DNA of 43,286 nucleotides, from positions 231,426-274,711 of the forward strand of contig JAKLGL010000001.1 of NCBI GenBank assembly GCA_022710645.1. Reading direction: 5' to 3'. A program made the translations under genes and the position numbers. This DNA is from Patescibacteria group bacterium (GTDB lineage Bacteria > Patescibacteriota > Patescibacteriia > Magasanikbacterales > GWA2-37-8). Positions 8,647 through 17,261 of this stretch are shown in pieces. Every line of letters starts with the position of its first letter. Position 1 is the first letter of the stretch. The notes below the pieces were generated by a model that saw only the letters and a program-made list of their open reading frames with translations, searched no databases and was not told the origin of the DNA.

Positions 8647-8688
8647 AAAATAAACCCCCGCTACAGAAGCGGGGGTTTATTTTTATTT
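8645..8688. terminator. Bidirectional intrinsic terminator between convergent GT4 genes
   Basis: TAAACCCCCGC (8651-8661) pairs with GCGGGGGTTTA (8669-8679), flanked by A and T tracts. The right T tract overlaps the end of the leftward GT4 gene at 8683. Confidence 0.9.
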
Positions 8689-9894
8689 ATTTATCAACTC
8701 TTCGTAAACCTCTTCCAATCGTTTTACATATTCTGCCGGATTGTGATTTTCAAAAATCAATTTTGTGGCACTGGCTATTATCTTATCGCTTCCCGTCTTT
8801 GACAAAGAAAAAGCTTTCTTGATACCCGCAGCCAATTCTGTCGAATTTTCCGGAGAAACCAAAAATCCGGTTTTACCGTCTATTACCAGTTCCCTATTTC
8901 CTCCTCGATCTGTCGCTACCACCAATCTACCATAACCAAGAGCTTCCAAAATAGAGATTGAACAATTTTCGTAAAACAATGATGGTACTACCACTACTTT
9001 TGCTTGCTTGATTATTTCTTCCCATTTATTATCGGCCACCCAACCGGCCATTTCCACATTTTTCAAATTATTTTTTTTGATAAATTCTTCAACCCATTTT
9101 TCTTCCGGTCCGTTGCCGGCGATAATCACAGGATAATCTCGCAACAGAAGTAAACTTTCCATGAAATATCTGATACCTTTTTCTTGATGCAGCCGTCCGA
9201 GATATAAAATTTTATCTCCCAAAGGTGGAACTTGTTTCGGTGGCAAATAGGGATTGCGAATAACTTTTATTTTTTGTTCCGGAAATCCCCAAGCGATCAT
9301 TTTTTCTTTGAAAAAAGCACTGGGTGTAATAAATACATCCACATCTTGATAAATCCCTTTGAGCCAATAATAATATGCTTCCAGCGCCGCGACTTTGCTT
9401 TTGATAAACGATCCGTCAACGCATTTACCCAAAACACATTGATAATACTTATGTTTATGACAACGTTCACACAAACTGTTATTTCTAATCATTCTATGGT
9501 TGGGACACATGACTTGGACATCATGCACGGTTAATACGGTCGGAATTTTACTGCGTTTCAATTTTTTGAAAATACTGGCGGAAAGTTGGTGATAAACATT
9601 GTGCAAATGCGCAACTTCGGGTTTGCCTTTTTCTTTGAATAATAAATTTAACTTGGTTTCAACTTCGGCGGAATTGAAAAGATGCCAAAAATTATGCCAA
9701 ATATTTTTTCCTCCGGTCAAATCCACTTCGGAAATAAAATATTTTTCATAAGGACTTTTCAAGTTTTGCAAATGATTCATGGAAAATTCCTGTACTTCGT
9801 TCCCCTTTTCTCGCAACCCCGCAATTGTATCAAAAAAAATTTTTTCCGCCCCGCCGCGATGATAATAAAATTTATTGGCTTGAAGTATTTTCAT
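8683..9894 (-). CDS. Glycosyltransferase family 4 with internal Cys/His cluster
   Basis: A 403-residue GT-B glycosyltransferase. I chose the ATG at 9894 (MKILQANKFYYHRGGAEK), because the longer reading would only translate the end of the upstream methyltransferase in another frame. The glycine-rich RGGAEK acceptor loop is at residues 13-18, ILYLGRLHQEKGIRYFMESL starts the donor domain, and PSLFYENCSISILEALGYG carries the E-x7-E-type nucleotide-sugar motif. Residues 130-158 hold Cys130, 142, 145, 153 and 158 with nearby His, a probable zinc-binding insert seen in a subset of GT4 proteins. The start lies 1 bp after the methyltransferase stop, so the two genes are probably cotranscribed. Substrate unknown. 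Confidence 0.88.
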   Translation of the reverse strand: MKILQANKFYYHRGGAEKIFFDTIAGLREKGNEVQEFSMNHLQNLKSPYEKYFISEVDLTGGKNIWHNFWHLFNSAEVETKLNLLFKEKGKPEVAHLHNVYHQLSASIFKKLKRSKIPTVLTVHDVQVMCPNHRMIRNNSLCERCHKHKYYQCVLGKCVDGSFIKSKVAALEAYYYWLKGIYQDVDVFITPSAFFKEKMIAWGFPEQKIKVIRNPYLPPKQVPPLGDKILYLGRLHQEKGIRYFMESLLLLRDYPVIIAGNGPEEKWVEEFIKKNNLKNVEMAGWVADNKWEEIIKQAKVVVVPSLFYENCSISILEALGYGRLVVATDRGGNRELVIDGKTGFLVSPENSTELAAGIKKAFSLSKTGSDKIIASATKLIFENHNPAEYVKRLEEVYEELINK

Positions 9895-9895
9895 A

Positions 9896-10624
9896 TCATT
9901 TTTGTAAAATAGTCGCTTGCTCTTCCCCATTTTTTTCTTTTTTACCAAGCTGATTGTAATTTTCTATTTTAAATTTGGAAAAACCGACTTGTTTAACCAA
10001 TTGTTTCATTTCGTCTTTGGTAAAAACATGTATAAATCGCATAACATTTTTACCCGGTGTGGCTTTCCAACCAACATATACATCCCTTTCGTCATAACCG
10101 TTTTTTAAACACACTTCCATAGATTCTTTTATATTAAATCTTTTTTCAACTTTATCATTCAATAAATTCCAATTTAAAATTATTGCTTTTCCTCCGGGCT
10201 TCAAAATTCTTTTTACTTCAGTCAAAAATTTTAAATGATTTTCTCTACCCGGTAAATGGTGCATAGCCGCAAAACTTATCACTAAATCAAATTTATTTTT
10301 GGAATAAGGAATTTTTAAAGCATCACCGACTTTGAATTCCACTTTTCCTTTTTTTATATCCTCTTTATATTTTTTTGCTGCAATCGCAATCAATTTGGAA
10401 GAAATATCCAAACCATAATATTTTTTTATACCTCTATGCAAAAGCTCGGGGATTACCACTCCATTACCACAACCAATATCCCCTACCACCATCCCCTTTT
10501 TTGCCGCTTTTAAAATCTGAATTTTTATCGGACTGGGTTGATAACGAGAAACATCCCAATCTTTGGCGATGGTATTGTAATTTCGAGTAATATTGCGTAT
10601 AATTTGTGCAGGTTTTAAAGCCAT
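9896..10624 (-). CDS. Class I SAM methyltransferase, Trm9/ALKBH8-like
   Basis: A 242-residue SAM methyltransferase. VVGDIGCGNGVVIPEL (about residues 46-61) is motif I, YYGLDIS the acidic motif II, VGDALKIPYSKNKFDLVIS motifs III-IV, and LKPGGKAIILNWNLL motif VI. Family features point to the tRNA wobble-uridine methyltransferase Trm9/ALKBH8: the N-terminal YNTIAKDWDVSRYQPSPI, the AAMHHL after motif IV, the W in ILNWNLL, and ERDVYVGWKATPG followed by RFIHVFTKDEMKQLVKQVGF, which parallels the DVFVPW...RYYHLYREGEL segment of Trm9. Such enzymes methylate cm5U34 to mcm5U34. The gene is divergent from elp3, whose product makes cm5U34, with 5 bp between the start codons. The link to tRNA is therefore both sequence- and context-based; a generic UbiE-like methyltransferase is the alternative. 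Confidence 0.75.
   Translation of the reverse strand: MALKPAQIIRNITRNYNTIAKDWDVSRYQPSPIKIQILKAAKKGMVVGDIGCGNGVVIPELLHRGIKKYYGLDISSKLIAIAAKKYKEDIKKGKVEFKVGDALKIPYSKNKFDLVISFAAMHHLPGRENHLKFLTEVKRILKPGGKAIILNWNLLNDKVEKRFNIKESMEVCLKNGYDERDVYVGWKATPGKNVMRFIHVFTKDEMKQLVKQVGFSKFKIENYNQLGKKEKNGEEQATILQK
10575..10603 (+). promoter_or_regulatory. elp3 promoter inside the methyltransferase start
   Basis: TTGTAA (10575-10580), 17 bp spacer, perfect TATAAT (10598-10603). Transcription would start near 10610, giving a leader of about 20 nt to the ATG at 10630. An earlier start at 10606 would lie at or before the transcription start. The promoter sits in the first codons of the divergent methyltransferase gene. 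Confidence 0.65.
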
Positions 10625-10629
10625 ATACT

Positions 10630-12219
10630 ATGGATAAATTAGCGGAAAAAATCATTATCAAAGCAGCTAAAATCAAAAAACCGACCATGGAAGCGCTAGA
10701 TGCTATCAAGCGCGATTTTTTACGTACAAACAAAGACACTAAAGACATCCCCAAAAAATCCGACCTATTGGCAGTATACCATGAATTATTGCAAAAAAAC
10801 AAGATTAAAAAGAGCGTCGTTTTGGAAAAATTACTGACTAAGCGGGCCGTACGCACACTTTCCGGTGTGTCTATCATTACTGTTTTGACCAAACCATACC
10901 CTTGTCCCGGAAAATGTATTTATTGTCCGAATGAAAAAGCCATGCCCAAAAGTTATATTTCCGACGAACCGGCGGCCGCTCGCGCTTTACAGTTGCATTT
11001 TGATCCTTACGAGCAAGTGGTTCGTCGTATAGAATCACTCCAAAAAAACGGGCATCCGACCGATAAGATAGAATTGATTGTCAAAGGCGGTACTTGGAAC
11101 GCCTATCCCCTACAATATCAATATTGGTTTATTGTTCGCTGTTTTCAAGCAGCAAATAAGTCCGTAAAGTTCATAAAGCCTATAAAGTCCATAAAGTCAT
11201 TGAAAGAAAAATTAATTTTAGAACAAAAGAAAAACGAAAAAGCCAAGCACAGAATAATTGGTTTAACTTTGGAAACAAGACCGGATTTTATCAATGAAAA
11301 AACCGTTTGGGAAATGCGCGAACAAGGCTGCACTCGGGTAGAACTTGGCGCGCAAACAATTGATGATAAAGTTTTAAAATTGATTAAACGCGGACACACT
11401 GCCAAGGCGATTAAAAACGCCATGCGTTTGTTAAAACTTTACGGTTTTAAAACTGATTTACATTTGATGCCTCAATTCCCCGGTTCAACTCCTGGAAAAG
11501 ATCTCAAAATGATGAAAGAAGTTTTTGATAATCAGGATTATCGACCGGATATGATAAAAATTTACCCCTGCACGGTAGTAAAAAATTCCGAACTTTATAG
11601 TTGGCTGAAAAAAGGAAAATACAAACCTTATTCTGATAAAAAACTTTTGGAAACACTGATTGCTTTCAAAACCAAAGTCCCGCGTTATGTGCGTATATCT
11701 CGTCTTATCCGCGATATTCCGAGCCATCACATAGAAGCCGGCAATAAAATGACAAATTTACGACAAGTAATACAAACCGAAATGGCTAAGCGCGGGCTGA
11801 AATGCAATTGCTTGCGTTGTCGTGAAATCGGCCATAATGACGAATCAAAAATTAAAACTCCAAAACTATTTATTGATAAATATGAAGCCAGCAATGGCAT
11901 GGAATATTTTCTAAGTTTCGAGGATAAAAAAAGAACTGTTGTTTTTGCTTTTTGTCGATTACGTATTGATAAAAACGGATTATTCCCCTCTTTCATACGC
12001 GAACTTCACACTTACGGACAATCTTTGGCAATAAACAGTAGAAATAAAAAAGAAAGCCAACACCAAGGATTTGGCAAACAATTGGTTGCGGAGGCAGAGA
12101 AAATATGTAAAAATAATCAAGTTAATACCTTGGCCGTGATTTCGGGCGTGGGTGTAAAAGAATATTATAAAAAACTAGGGTTTAAAGAAAATCAAACATA
12201 CTTAGTTAAAAAGCTCTAA
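10630..12219 (+). CDS. elp3: Elp3: radical SAM/GNAT tRNA U34 carboxymethyl synthase
   Basis: Makes 5-carboxymethyluridine at the wobble U34 of tRNA from acetyl-CoA and SAM. Start taken at 10630 (MDKLAEK), 529 residues, the normal size for single-protein Elp3 of archaea and bacteria. Cys92, Cys96 and Cys99 in CPGKCIYC form the CxxxCxxC cluster site. MPKSYISDEPAAARAL and VKGGTWNAYPLQYQYWF follow as in Elp3, and GLTLETRPDFI, ELGAQTIDDKVL and HLMPQFPGSTPGKDL are further radical-SAM barrel strands. CLRCREIG is the zinc-binding linker. The C-terminal GNAT domain (about residues 395-529) has FIRELHTYGQSL, QHQGFGKQLVAEAE for acetyl-CoA, and AVISGVGVKEYYKKLGF. A 45 bp, 9-bp-period repeat lies inside the gene (11158-11202). 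Confidence 0.95.
   Translation: MDKLAEKIIIKAAKIKKPTMEALDAIKRDFLRTNKDTKDIPKKSDLLAVYHELLQKNKIKKSVVLEKLLTKRAVRTLSGVSIITVLTKPYPCPGKCIYCPNEKAMPKSYISDEPAAARALQLHFDPYEQVVRRIESLQKNGHPTDKIELIVKGGTWNAYPLQYQYWFIVRCFQAANKSVKFIKPIKSIKSLKEKLILEQKKNEKAKHRIIGLTLETRPDFINEKTVWEMREQGCTRVELGAQTIDDKVLKLIKRGHTAKAIKNAMRLLKLYGFKTDLHLMPQFPGSTPGKDLKMMKEVFDNQDYRPDMIKIYPCTVVKNSELYSWLKKGKYKPYSDKKLLETLIAFKTKVPRYVRISRLIRDIPSHHIEAGNKMTNLRQVIQTEMAKRGLKCNCLRCREIGHNDESKIKTPKLFIDKYEASNGMEYFLSFEDKKRTVVFAFCRLRIDKNGLFPSFIRELHTYGQSLAINSRNKKESQHQGFGKQLVAEAEKICKNNQVNTLAVISGVGVKEYYKKLGFKENQTYLVKKL
11158..11202 (+). repeat. In-frame 9-bp tandem repeat inside elp3
   Basis: Five units of a 9 bp sequence related to AAGTCCATA encode five tripeptides: KSV, KFI, KPI, KSI and KSL. 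The period keeps the frame. It sits in a surface linker between the WFIVRCFQAAN helix and the conserved GLTLETRPD strand, where Elp3 lengths vary. Confidence 0.85.
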
Positions 12220-12350
12220 GCTCTAATATCTAAACTCTAAACAATTTCAAAATTCAAATATCAAATTATAAAACTTTTAGATATTAGATATTCAATATTG
12301 TTTAGAATTTAGAGATTAGAATTTAGAGATTAGAATTTAGGATTTATTTT
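12214..12350. repeat. AT-rich imperfect direct and inverted repeats between elp3 and glyA
   Basis: The gap holds short words related to TTTAGAGATTAGAATT in tandem on the right (12301-12343), and their reverse complement (CTCTAATATCTAAACTCTAA) on the left (12221-12240). The two sides could pair as a weak hairpin about 120 nt long. It starts on the last codons of elp3. I see no clear promoter for glyA in it. Confidence 0.6.
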
Positions 12351-12358
12351 TTTATTTT

Positions 12359-13606
12359 ATGAACAAACAAAATTTATCACAATTTGACCCAGAGATATAT
12401 CAAGCGATAAAGCATGAACAATCTCGCCAAGAGGAAAATCTGGAAATGATACCTTCGGAAAATTTTGTTTCATTACCCGTACTTCAAACGCTTGGATCCA
12501 TTTTAACCAACAAATACAGCGAGGGCTATGTTGGTAAACGATATTATGGCGGTTGTGAATTTATTGACGAAGTGGAGCAAGCGGCCATAGATCGCGCCAA
12601 AAAGCTTTTCGGGGCAGAGCACGTCAATGTCCAGCCGTTATCGGGCGCTCCGGCCAATATCGCTGTTTATTTCGCATTATTAAAGCCAGGAGATACTGTC
12701 TTGGGCATGGATTTGGAACATGGCGGACATTTGACCCATGGGCACCCAGTCACTTATATGGCCAAAATTTTCAACTTTATCCGCTACAAGACCAATGACA
12801 AAGGTTTAATAGATTACGACCAATTACGCTCAGTAGCAATTGAAAATAAACCAAAAATTATTTTAGCCGGATATTCAGCCTACTCTCGTCATATTGATTG
12901 GAAAAAAATCAAAGAAATAGCTGACGAAGTCGGTGCTATCACCATGGCCGATATCGCGCATATTGCCGGACTTATTGCCGGAGGCCAAATGGAAAATCCC
13001 GTCCCCTATTTTGACATTGTCACCACTACTACACACAAAACTCTTCGCGGTCCCCGTGGTGGTATGATTATGTGCAAAGAAAAATTTGCCAAAGACATAG
13101 ACAAAGCCGTATTCCCGGGATTTCAAGGCGGACCGCACGAAAACAATATCGCGGCCAAAGCCGTAGCTTTCAAAGAAGCACTTCAACCTGATTTCAAAGA
13201 ATACGCCAAACAAATTATCGTAAATGCAAAAGTACTGGAAACCGAATTCAAAAAAATGGGATACACTATTTGTTTTGGTCAAACTGACAATCATCTTTTA
13301 CTTATTGATTTGACCAACAAAAACGTTTCGGGTAAAGAAGCACAAAAAGCTTTGGATAAAGCTGGAATCACAGTTAATAAAAATATGGTTCCGGGAGAAA
13401 CCAGAACCGCGATGGATCCTTCCGGTATTCGTCTGGGCACTCCGGCGCTTACTACACGCGGGATGAAAGAAGAAGAAATGAAAATTATCGCCGGGTGGAT
13501 TGATGAAGCGATACAAAATAAAGATAATGAGGAAAAATTGACGGAGATAAAAAATAAAGTCGTTGAATTGAATAAAAAATTTCCACTTTATCCGGAACTA
13601 GAATAA
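12359..13606 (+). CDS. glyA: Serine hydroxymethyltransferase
   Basis: PLP enzyme converting serine and tetrahydrofolate to glycine and 5,10-methylene-THF, the main C1 entry for the FolD step. The 415 residues match the family length. Visible motifs: [13 protein letters not shown] at the N-terminus, [48 protein letters not shown], and [14 protein letters not shown] with the PLP-binding lysine. [14 protein letters not shown] closes the active site. The gene follows elp3 after a 139 bp repeat-filled gap and ends at a strong terminator. A short glycine-adjacent HGG and full set of catalytic residues indicate an active enzyme. Confidence 0.98.
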   Translation: MNKQNLSQFDPEIYQAIKHEQSRQEENLEMIPSENFVSLPVLQTLGSILTNKYSEGYVGKRYYGGCEFIDEVEQAAIDRAKKLFGAEHVNVQPLSGAPANIAVYFALLKPGDTVLGMDLEHGGHLTHGHPVTYMAKIFNFIRYKTNDKGLIDYDQLRSVAIENKPKIILAGYSAYSRHIDWKKIKEIADEVGAITMADIAHIAGLIAGGQMENPVPYFDIVTTTTHKTLRGPRGGMIMCKEKFAKDIDKAVFPGFQGGPHENNIAAKAVAFKEALQPDFKEYAKQIIVNAKVLETEFKKMGYTICFGQTDNHLLLIDLTNKNVSGKEAQKALDKAGITVNKNMVPGETRTAMDPSGIRLGTPALTTRGMKEEEMKIIAGWIDEAIQNKDNEEKLTEIKNKVVELNKKFPLYPELE

Positions 13607-13618
13607 AAGTTATAAAGT

Positions 13619-13653
13619 AAAAACTTTCGCCTTAGAAGGCGAAAGTTTTTTAA
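13619..13653. terminator. Bidirectional intrinsic terminator after glyA
   Basis: AAACTTTCGCC pairs with GGCGAAAGTTT around a 6 nt loop, with A and T tracts on the two sides. It serves glyA and, on the other strand, the gene ending at 13711. A second small stem (CTCTCTT/AAGAGAG, 13678-13699) lies nearer that stop but lacks a T tract. Confidence 0.88.
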
Positions 13654-13710
13654 TACTTTAAAGATTCTTCCTTAACTACTCTCTTGAATAAAAGAGAGGG
13701 AGGATAAAAA

Positions 13711-16700
13711 CTACTCAGCTAAAACATCTTCACCATCCGATGTCGAAGTTACCGCTTCTTCAGGTAAAGAAAAAACAATCAAATCTTCCGGTAAAAAATC
13801 ATAAGTCACATTATCAAAATTACTTTCGGATAAATTTACATTTACCGTTTTTATCAATCCGTAATAATTCCCCGGATCGGAAAATATTCCACAAAACAAA
13901 TCCGCAAAATTTACTTCATCCAATTCAACCGTGCCACCATCACCGTTTATGCCTTTACTTTCGGTTTCATCCAAATAAAATATTTCACCGTATGGTTTGA
14001 CGGTAATGAAAGAAACGTTTTTTAACGAAGCAACGGAATTGCTTAAATTCAATGCGTTTGCCCATGGGATAAAACTGTTGAAAAATCTGACATTTTCCAA
14101 AACCAAACTGCCGTTTCTGACTATCAAGCCTTGACTACGTCTTTTTCCGGAATTTAAAATTTGTCCGCGATATAAATCTGACAAAGCCAAACCCCAAGGA
14201 CTTTCCACTCCGTAAGAATATTTCAAACCGGTATTTAAATACGGTTCCAAACCGACAAAGTCTACATATTTAAAAACATTCACCGCGTTATTAAAAGACA
14301 TAGCTCTTTCGTAAATATCGGGCAAATATATTTTTATTCTGTCTTCCGAAGTTCCGCTAAGCGATAAATTTTTATTGGACGATATTCCGTCCAATCCTTC
14401 ATAATAAAATTCCGCTCCGGGCTCAACAACAAAAGGTGTTAGAACTTCGATAATACTATGATTTAAAACCAGAGGCACTTCTCCTTTCTTTAAAATCAAT
14501 TCTCCTCTGAGACTTTCATTGTAAATACCATTGACTCTGTTATTTTCCAAAACTAACCCCTCAGCTTGCCATGTTCCGCTATAGCGAATATGTAACGGAT
14601 ATTCTTGATAGCCGCTAATTTTAACTTTGTTCAAAACTAAATCTCCACCTTCAAGCGAAATTCCTGTATCATAAGCGTTTAAATCCGAAATTATTTCACT
14701 ATCGTTTATGGAAGCAGATGAATTTCTGAATAGAGCGGCGGCCGCTCCACCGCAACCGCGCAAAATCGCGCCGCTAATCTCTATGTTTGAATTTTCCGCT
14801 TCCAAACATTCGTTTGTCGGATCAAGATATTTTTTATACATCGTACCTGCGGAAGCCAGTTGAATGTGCGGTTGCAAACGATCAAACTGTCTCATCTCAA
14901 AATTTTTCAAAACCGCAGTGGTATCGTAAAATCTCAATAAAATTCCACCCATTACTTGTTCACTCGAAGTCGACAAAGATAAGGTATCCAAAAAATCATC
15001 ACCAAAACTATGATCGTAAACGGAAGTAAAAATCACTTTATTACCCTCTTCTCCCCGAATTTCAAGCTTGCCGGCCACATCTAAATTGGAATAAGCCAAA
15101 ACCGTATCATAATCTTCAAAAGACGAACTCTTTATTATCGTCCCCGCTTCCATAATCAGAGTTTTACCCGATGGAACATAATAATAATCCAGGATATAAG
15201 GACTGCCTTCTTTGGTTAAAACAACTTCATCTTCAATCTGATCGCCTGACAAATAATTATATTCCCGATTTATCATTGGCACGCTTGTGGCAATTTGCGT
15301 CCAAGTGGAAGTATTTTCAACATTATCTATAGCTCGAACACGAAATTCATAATTACCGCTTCTATTCGTTGTGTAAACAAAAGAAGTTGAGGATATCAGA
15401 GGAAACAAGCCGGACCAAACTGTACCGGTATTTATCTCGCCTTCAAAACTTACAGGCAACGAAGTTGTTTCTGTGGAAGAAAATGTCAATGTAATTTGCG
15501 AAGTGGAAGTATTTTGAATCAATTCCAAAAATAAATTCGGCGGTTCTATAAAAGTATCACTAACCGGTTGTTCAAAAGCGGGCAAATTGTTTTCTCCGTT
15601 TGGAGAACTGCGAAACACCGGATATTCTTCAAAAATTTCCTCAGAAGAAGAATTTATTGTCGACGTCGCGACAGTATCTGTAATCAAAATTTCGGATTCA
15701 GCTTCATTTTTATTTTCTTCTTCGGCACTTGCTTCAGGTATAAACTCTTCCGGTTGTATTTCTTGATTTTGCTTAGCTAATTCCTGAATATTTTCTTTGG
15801 TTTCTTTGAGTTTTTCCAAAATATCACCTCCGAATTCCACGGACGGAGCAATGGTTTTTTCCATAACATAACCTTCCGCATTTTGACGCACAGACGGTAA
15901 TTCGGGATTGGATAATGAAAATAATATTTTTTCCCACCAAGACATTTGGTCATATTGCATTTCCGCTTTTTTCGCTTCAGCTTCAGTAATAAATAATTTT
16001 ATCAAACCTGAACTGTAGGAAATGGCTTGGGGAATGAGATTTTTGGAATAATCGATTAAAACCAAGTTTGTGTTTAAAGGATCTACTAAATTTTCTTTTA
16101 GCAAAGAACTTTCTTTCCAATCAACGTCCATTCTGCCTATATAAAGTAATTTTTCTGTTTTTATATTTTCAAAAACTCCATATAAATTACCTTGGCTTTT
16201 AATAGTGCTTTGAATTTTGCTTTTAATTGTAATATATTTATCACTTTCAATTGTTCTATCAGAATAAAAATTATTATTAGAATATTCAGCCAATTCTCTG
16301 AAAGCTTGATCTAAACTATTTATTTCTTTAAATTCATATTGAAGTAGTGGTCTGATATCATCCCAATTATTTTTTACAAAACTTTCATAAGAATCTCCCG
16401 GGTGAGCGCTGTTGCGAGTGTGCGCAGGCACTGCCATATCGGAAAGCAGATGGATAGCATGCCCCAAACCCAAAAAAGCTTTTTCTTTGTCTCCTCTAGC
16501 ATAATCATCCAAAGCTCTTTGCCAACTCCTATCGCCTATGGAATATTTTATTTGCTCATACGGGCTTTGTAACCAAACCGGAGCAATCGGAAAAATCGGA
16601 AATTGTTCGCCAAAAACAAAATCGCTAAAACCTACGTTGTAAACAGGGTCAAAGAAATGATTAAACCAACGGATGGGTGCATCCTCTTCTCCGGCGCCTC

Positions 16701-16884
16701 GGGTAATATAGTTTATTTGTTCATTGGTAATTTTTATTTCATTTTGACTATTATAAAGTTCTGTAGCCAAATTAGCGATATTGGGATGAGCAACAGTATG
16801 ATCATAAGCCAAAACCGGTTGATAACTAAAAAACAGAGCGAACATAAGCCCTGCAAAAAATAAAAACTTTCCCCTCCTTAACAT
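13711..16884 (-). CDS. Secreted zinc phospholipase C/S1-nuclease-like enzyme fused to a beta-helix domain
   Basis: A 1057-residue exported protein. Residues 1-26 are a signal peptide ending VLA/YD. Residues 27-330 carry the zinc-site pattern of the phospholipase C/S1-P1 nuclease superfamily: H33 near the mature N-terminus, D68 in EEDAP, H76 in NHFFDP, H145-x3-D149 and H155 in HAIHLLSDMAVPAH, then H161 and E167 in HPGDSYE. The D149-to-H155 spacing equals that of D122 and H128 in Bacillus cereus PLC. Residues 370-450 are a Glu/Ser-rich linker, about 455-555 a fibronectin-like domain (NYEFRVRAIDNVENTSTW), and 570-1040 a right-handed beta-helix with repeated I/V-x-N turns. It may act on phospholipids or phosphomonoesters while the helix binds a surface glycan; the substrate is inferred only. 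Confidence 0.75.
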   Translation of the reverse strand: MLRRGKFLFFAGLMFALFFSYQPVLAYDHTVAHPNIANLATELYNSQNEIKITNEQINYITRGAGEEDAPIRWFNHFFDPVYNVGFSDFVFGEQFPIFPIAPVWLQSPYEQIKYSIGDRSWQRALDDYARGDKEKAFLGLGHAIHLLSDMAVPAHTRNSAHPGDSYESFVKNNWDDIRPLLQYEFKEINSLDQAFRELAEYSNNNFYSDRTIESDKYITIKSKIQSTIKSQGNLYGVFENIKTEKLLYIGRMDVDWKESSLLKENLVDPLNTNLVLIDYSKNLIPQAISYSSGLIKLFITEAEAKKAEMQYDQMSWWEKILFSLSNPELPSVRQNAEGYVMEKTIAPSVEFGGDILEKLKETKENIQELAKQNQEIQPEEFIPEASAEEENKNEAESEILITDTVATSTINSSSEEIFEEYPVFRSSPNGENNLPAFEQPVSDTFIEPPNLFLELIQNTSTSQITLTFSSTETTSLPVSFEGEINTGTVWSGLFPLISSTSFVYTTNRSGNYEFRVRAIDNVENTSTWTQIATSVPMINREYNYLSGDQIEDEVVLTKEGSPYILDYYYVPSGKTLIMEAGTIIKSSSFEDYDTVLAYSNLDVAGKLEIRGEEGNKVIFTSVYDHSFGDDFLDTLSLSTSSEQVMGGILLRFYDTTAVLKNFEMRQFDRLQPHIQLASAGTMYKKYLDPTNECLEAENSNIEISGAILRGCGGAAAALFRNSSASINDSEIISDLNAYDTGISLEGGDLVLNKVKISGYQEYPLHIRYSGTWQAEGLVLENNRVNGIYNESLRGELILKKGEVPLVLNHSIIEVLTPFVVEPGAEFYYEGLDGISSNKNLSLSGTSEDRIKIYLPDIYERAMSFNNAVNVFKYVDFVGLEPYLNTGLKYSYGVESPWGLALSDLYRGQILNSGKRRSQGLIVRNGSLVLENVRFFNSFIPWANALNLSNSVASLKNVSFITVKPYGEIFYLDETESKGINGDGGTVELDEVNFADLFCGIFSDPGNYYGLIKTVNVNLSESNFDNVTYDFLPEDLIVFSLPEEAVTSTSDGEDVLAE

Positions 16885-16919
16885 AATTTTAAAATTATTT
16901 ATTTATTGATTGTTTGTTG

Positions 16920-16950
16920 CAGATTCTTCGGCTTCGCCTCAGAATGACAG
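16920..16950. repeat. Half copy of the TGTCATYCTGA palindromic repeat
   Basis: Right-half sequence of the dispersed repeat: it starts CAGATTCTTCGGCTTCG and ends TCAGAATGACAG. It is itself a small hairpin around GGCTTCGCC. It lies 4 bp beyond the end of the GIY-YIG gene. Confidence 0.8.
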
Positions 16951-16954
16951 TTTA

Positions 16955-17251
16955 TTACTCCCCGATTAATTGATTATATAAATCATTCCATTGAGAATTT
17001 TCTTGTTCTATTAGTTTTATTTTTTTAATTCTCATCCACCCTTTAATTTGTTTCTCTCGATAAATCGCATCTTCAATATTTCCAAAATATTCATAATAAA
17101 CCAATTTTGAACATTTATACTGTTCTGTAAACCCTTCTTTTACTTCCATTTTATGTTCTTCCACCCTTCTAATTAAATCATTAGTTACACCTGTATATAA
17201 GACACGACTAATACTAGCCATGATGTATACGTAATAATTATGATGTTTCAT
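16955..17251 (-). CDS. GIY-YIG nuclease-fold protein
   Basis: A 98-residue stand-alone GIY-YIG domain of the YhbQ/UvrC-like family. YYVYIMAS is the GIY strand, VLYTGVTNDLIRRVEEHK the YIG strand with the conserved Arg, and AIYREKQIKGW carries the catalytic-type Glu (E in YREKQIK). KLVYYEYF is the third strand. Such small proteins can nick or bind DNA and are often found in several copies in Patescibacteria and Gram-positives; function here unknown. It is closely flanked on both sides by members of one palindromic repeat family (16920-16950 and 17262-17357), unlike other genes here, which raises the possibility of shared mobility. Confidence 0.9.
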   Translation of the reverse strand: MKHHNYYVYIMASISRVLYTGVTNDLIRRVEEHKMEVKEGFTEQYKCSKLVYYEYFGNIEDAIYREKQIKGWMRIKKIKLIEQENSQWNDLYNQLIGE

Positions 17252-17261
17252 AACTTTTTAC

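Noticed and set aside
10606-10629. Earlier start for elp3
   Set aside because: It would precede or touch the transcription start from the visible promoter, and homologues begin near MDKLAEK-like sequence.
12214-12350. Small RNA gene between elp3 and glyA
   Set aside because: The sequence is simple AT-rich repeat without promoter or terminator; a repeat is the better explanation.
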